Source: Flavobacterium gyeonganense (GTDB lineage Bacteria > Bacteroidota > Bacteroidia > Flavobacteriales > Flavobacteriaceae). Taken from it: a stretch of 64,000 nucleotides of DNA. The stretch spans positions 1,302,001 through 1,366,000 of the forward strand of contig NZ_CP121112.1 of the NCBI RefSeq assembly GCF_029625295.1. The letters are read 5' to 3'. The position numbers and the translations under genes were made by a program. The notes under the pieces were generated by a model. That model worked only from the letters and a program-made list of their open reading frames with translations, was not told the origin of the DNA and did no database searches. Positions 61,761 to 64,000 of this stretch are shown in pieces. The number at the start of each line of letters is the position of its first letter. The first letter of the stretch is position 1.

Positions 61761-61851
61761 TGTTAAATCATTAATTTTCAATAACATTATTTAATCTTAT
61801 GTTTTTCAAAACAATCTATAGATATTTGCAAACCTTTAACTAATGAACTAA

Positions 61852-63561
61852 TTGCTTTTGAAACAGTTATTCCAAATATTTCTTTTTTGCTTTATAAGCT
61901 TTTCCAATTATGCACAAAATTTCAGCTTAAAAATCAAAGGCACAAATGATGCAGAAAACACCATTATAGATTCCTTGAACTATATCAAAACACACCCAAA
62001 TGTAAAATCTGCTACTAATGAAGCTATTATTGTTGTAGAAAAACTTACTAAAAAAGGTTATTTAGACATAAAAACACTTGAAAACACTAAAATAAATGAC
62101 TCAATTTACACCTATAAATTGTCGCTTGGAAAGAAAACAAAATACACCTATATATATATAGGTATAAATAATTCATTTTTCAATCCTTCAGAAACAAAAA
62201 ATGATACAGTAATAATTCCTTACGAAGAGACCGAAAACTATATAAATCAAAAAATTATTGAAGCAGAAAAACAAGGATTTCCTTTAAGCAAGATAAAATT
62301 AAGAAACATCCGAAGAAAGAATTCAATAATTTATGCCGACTTAAATTTTAATTTGGAAAAAAAACGCAATGTAAATTCCATTATTACAAATTACATAAAT
62401 AACAATCGAAAGGATTTTTTTCCAAAAGGACATCTCAAGCAACTTAACAAAAAATACATCAACAAAACTTTTAATCAAAACACCATCAAAGAACTTCATA
62501 ACGATATAAATAATTTTGGCTTTATAGAACAATCAAAATATCCCGAAATATTATTCACAAAAGATTCAACCAAAGTTTACATTTATCTTGAAAAAAGAAA
62601 AGCAAACACATTTGATGGTTATATTGGATTTTCAAATGATGAAAACAAAAAAATAAACCTAAACGGATATCTAGATATTACTTTAGAAAACACTCTTCTT
62701 GCCGGTGAAAAATTTTCATTATACTGGAAAAGCGATGGAAACCAACAAAAAACATTCAATACAAAATTAGAAATACCATACATTTTCAAATCGCCTCTTG
62801 GAATCAAAGCACAGCTAAACATATTCAAACAAGACAGTACTTTCCAAAACACAAAAACAGGAATTGATTTAGGGTATTATATAAATTATAACTCAAAATT
62901 TTACATTGGTTACCAATCTACAGAATCCAGCGATATTCAAAACACAAACAACACAATAGTTAGTGATTTCAAAAATTCTTTTACAACTTCAACCTTCGAT
63001 TACACAAAAACAGACCCTCTTAATAATTTGTTATCAAAAAAAGCAAATGTTAACTTAATTTTTGGTTTTGGAAAAAGAAACACAAATAACCAACTTGAAA
63101 CAGTGGTCAGCAGCAGGCAGTTTTACACAAATTTAAACTTCTCATACAATTTTGAGCTCAATCAAAAGAACTTCATTAACATAAATTCACAAAATTTTTA
63201 TCTTTCAAGCAAAAACTATTTAGTAAACGAACTCTATCGATTTGGTGGAATAAATTCAATTAGAGGTTTTTTAGAAAATAGTCTCCAGGCAAATTTATTC
63301 TCTTCGATTCTCACAGAATACAGATACCTAGTCTCAAAAAATTTATATGTAAATTCAATTCTTGATTATGCGATATATCAAGACTTAACAAGAAGTGAGG
63401 ACAAAACCAAAATTGATAAACTAACCGGAATTGGAATCGGAACATCTATTCAAACTACAAATGGACTACTAAAGATTAACCTTACAAACAATATTTCAAA
63501 TGATCAAAATTTAAAATTATATAACACTATCATAAACATATGTTATAATGTTAAATTTTGA
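61852..63561 (+). CDS. Omp85/TamA-like outer-membrane beta-barrel protein
   Basis: About 569 residues, on the plus strand. A TAA stands just before 61852, so translation must start at the TTG there (or at the TTG two codons on), giving a signal peptide (LLKQLFQIFLFCFISFSNYAQ). The first half looks like periplasmic alpha/beta repeats (POTRA-like). The second half is a barrel: alternating-hydrophobicity strands, a GGINSIRGFLENSL stretch equivalent to the conserved (V)RGF/Y motif of Omp85 proteins, and a terminal Phe (ICYNVKF). A role in outer-membrane insertion or translocation is inferred; substrate unknown. It is divergent from rpsL. Confidence 0.7.
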   Translation: MLLKQLFQIFLFCFISFSNYAQNFSLKIKGTNDAENTIIDSLNYIKTHPNVKSATNEAIIVVEKLTKKGYLDIKTLENTKINDSIYTYKLSLGKKTKYTYIYIGINNSFFNPSETKNDTVIIPYEETENYINQKIIEAEKQGFPLSKIKLRNIRRKNSIIYADLNFNLEKKRNVNSIITNYINNNRKDFFPKGHLKQLNKKYINKTFNQNTIKELHNDINNFGFIEQSKYPEILFTKDSTKVYIYLEKRKANTFDGYIGFSNDENKKINLNGYLDITLENTLLAGEKFSLYWKSDGNQQKTFNTKLEIPYIFKSPLGIKAQLNIFKQDSTFQNTKTGIDLGYYINYNSKFYIGYQSTESSDIQNTNNTIVSDFKNSFTTSTFDYTKTDPLNNLLSKKANVNLIFGFGKRNTNNQLETVVSSRQFYTNLNFSYNFELNQKNFININSQNFYLSSKNYLVNELYRFGGINSIRGFLENSLQANLFSSILTEYRYLVSKNLYVNSILDYAIYQDLTRSEDKTKIDKLTGIGIGTSIQTTNGLLKINLTNNISNDQNLKLYNTIINICYNVKF

Positions 63562-63643
63562 TATTTACTAAAAAAAAAAATATTTATTAGGATAGTTAAC
63601 AAATTATTAAGAGTTTTGCGATACTAATTCAAAATATTTAAAA

Positions 63644-64000
63644 ATGAAACTAAAGTTCAATGGATTTTTAGTGCTTTTACTGGCACTAGTTGCGCAAATC
63701 ACATTTGCACAAGAGAGAGCTGTTTCTGGAACAGTTTCTGACAATTCAGGCATGCCTTTACCGGGTGTGAGTGTATTAGTTAAAGGAACCAAAGCAGGAA
63801 CACAAACAGATTTTGATGGTAAATTCACTATCAAAGCAGCACCAAGCCAGGTTTTGGTATTTAGCTACATTGGGATGAAAAGCCAGGAAGTAGCTGCTAG
63901 TTCGACATCTATTAACGTAAAATTAAAAGATGACTCAGTTGAACTGGAAGGTGTGGTTGTAACCGCATTGGGCATAAAAAAAGAAGAGAAAAAACTTGGA
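63644..64000 (+). CDS. SusC/RagA-family TonB-linked outer-membrane protein (5' part only)
   Basis: The first 119 codons of a large porin that continues past the window. Signal peptide MKLKFNGFLVLLLALVAQITFAQ, then a carboxypeptidase D-like regulatory domain (AVSGTVSDNSGMPLPGVSVL, TDFDGKFTIKA, VFSYIGMKSQEV) and the start of the plug with ELEGVVVTALGIKKEEKKLG, the TonB-box region. Such proteins import oligosaccharides or peptides with a SusD partner. The 82-base gap before it shows no full promoter. Confidence 0.9.
   Translation, partial: MKLKFNGFLVLLLALVAQITFAQERAVSGTVSDNSGMPLPGVSVLVKGTKAGTQTDFDGKFTIKAAPSQVLVFSYIGMKSQEVAASSTSINVKLKDDSVELEGVVVTALGIKKEEKKLG

Noticed and set aside
61678..61851. 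Promoter for the Omp85-like gene around GATATTTG (about 61821)
   Set aside because: The box lacks the TA at the right place (GA instead) and no -33 element is at a proper distance, so I did not list it.

Overview
The window looks like a chromosomal segment of a Flavobacterium or close relative (Bacteroidota, Flavobacteriia). It is AT-rich. Several upstream regions carry the Bacteroidota promoter form TTG-N19/20-TAnnTTTG. A SusC/RagA-type TonB-linked porin starts at the right edge. A CtlX-type hydrolase and a Flavo-1-like RNA candidate also fit this group. I saw no tRNA, rRNA, insertion sequence, prophage or CRISPR array.

Layout, left to right. Nearly everything is on the minus strand, so transcription runs right to left. 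(1) 1-36000 is one large surface-polysaccharide (capsule/O-antigen) locus. Its first operon (about 36000 down to 29847) encodes a Wza-type lipoprotein, a Wzc-type tyrosine kinase, a UDP-sugar 4-epimerase, a UDP-glucose dehydrogenase and a UpxY/NusG-like antiterminator. It ends at a strong terminator, and a new promoter then drives a second operon (29531 leftwards). That operon holds nucleotide-sugar genes (UDP-HexNAc dehydrogenase, ManC, RmlB/A/C/D, WecE/WecD-like, PglF, DegT aminotransferase), a second Wza/Wzz pair, the Wzx flippase, an EpsG-like polymerase, glycosyltransferases and a WecA/WbpL-like initiating transferase. Beyond a terminator after pglF come a Wzm/Wzt ABC exporter and five or six more glycosyltransferase-like genes. 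(2) 36054-44013 is housekeeping: recR, CoA-binding protein, marC, ctlX, a dimethylargininase-like hydrolase, gltA, eno, carA. (3) 44250-61677 is the ribosomal block rpsL-rpsG-fusA-rpsJ, then rplC through rplQ with secY, infA and rpoA. (4) 61852-64000 on the plus strand has an Omp85-like barrel protein and the start of a SusC-like porin.

The most important observation for a user is that at least ten genes are broken by twelve single-base indels, nearly all in A/T homopolymers. In every case restoring the run gives an in-frame, family-length product. Three of these genes are rpsD, rpsG and rpsL, which the cell cannot lose. The simplest reading is uncorrected homopolymer errors in the sequence, so the 'broken' capsule genes are probably intact as well. 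I give them merged coordinates.

I did not find a clearly new biological system. The best candidates for follow-up are the UpxY-terminator-promoter junction, the combination of Wzx/Wzy and Wzm/Wzt machinery in one locus, an S4-type leader upstream of rpsD, a GC-rich hairpin between rpsN and rpsH, and inverted repeats in the capsule promoters.
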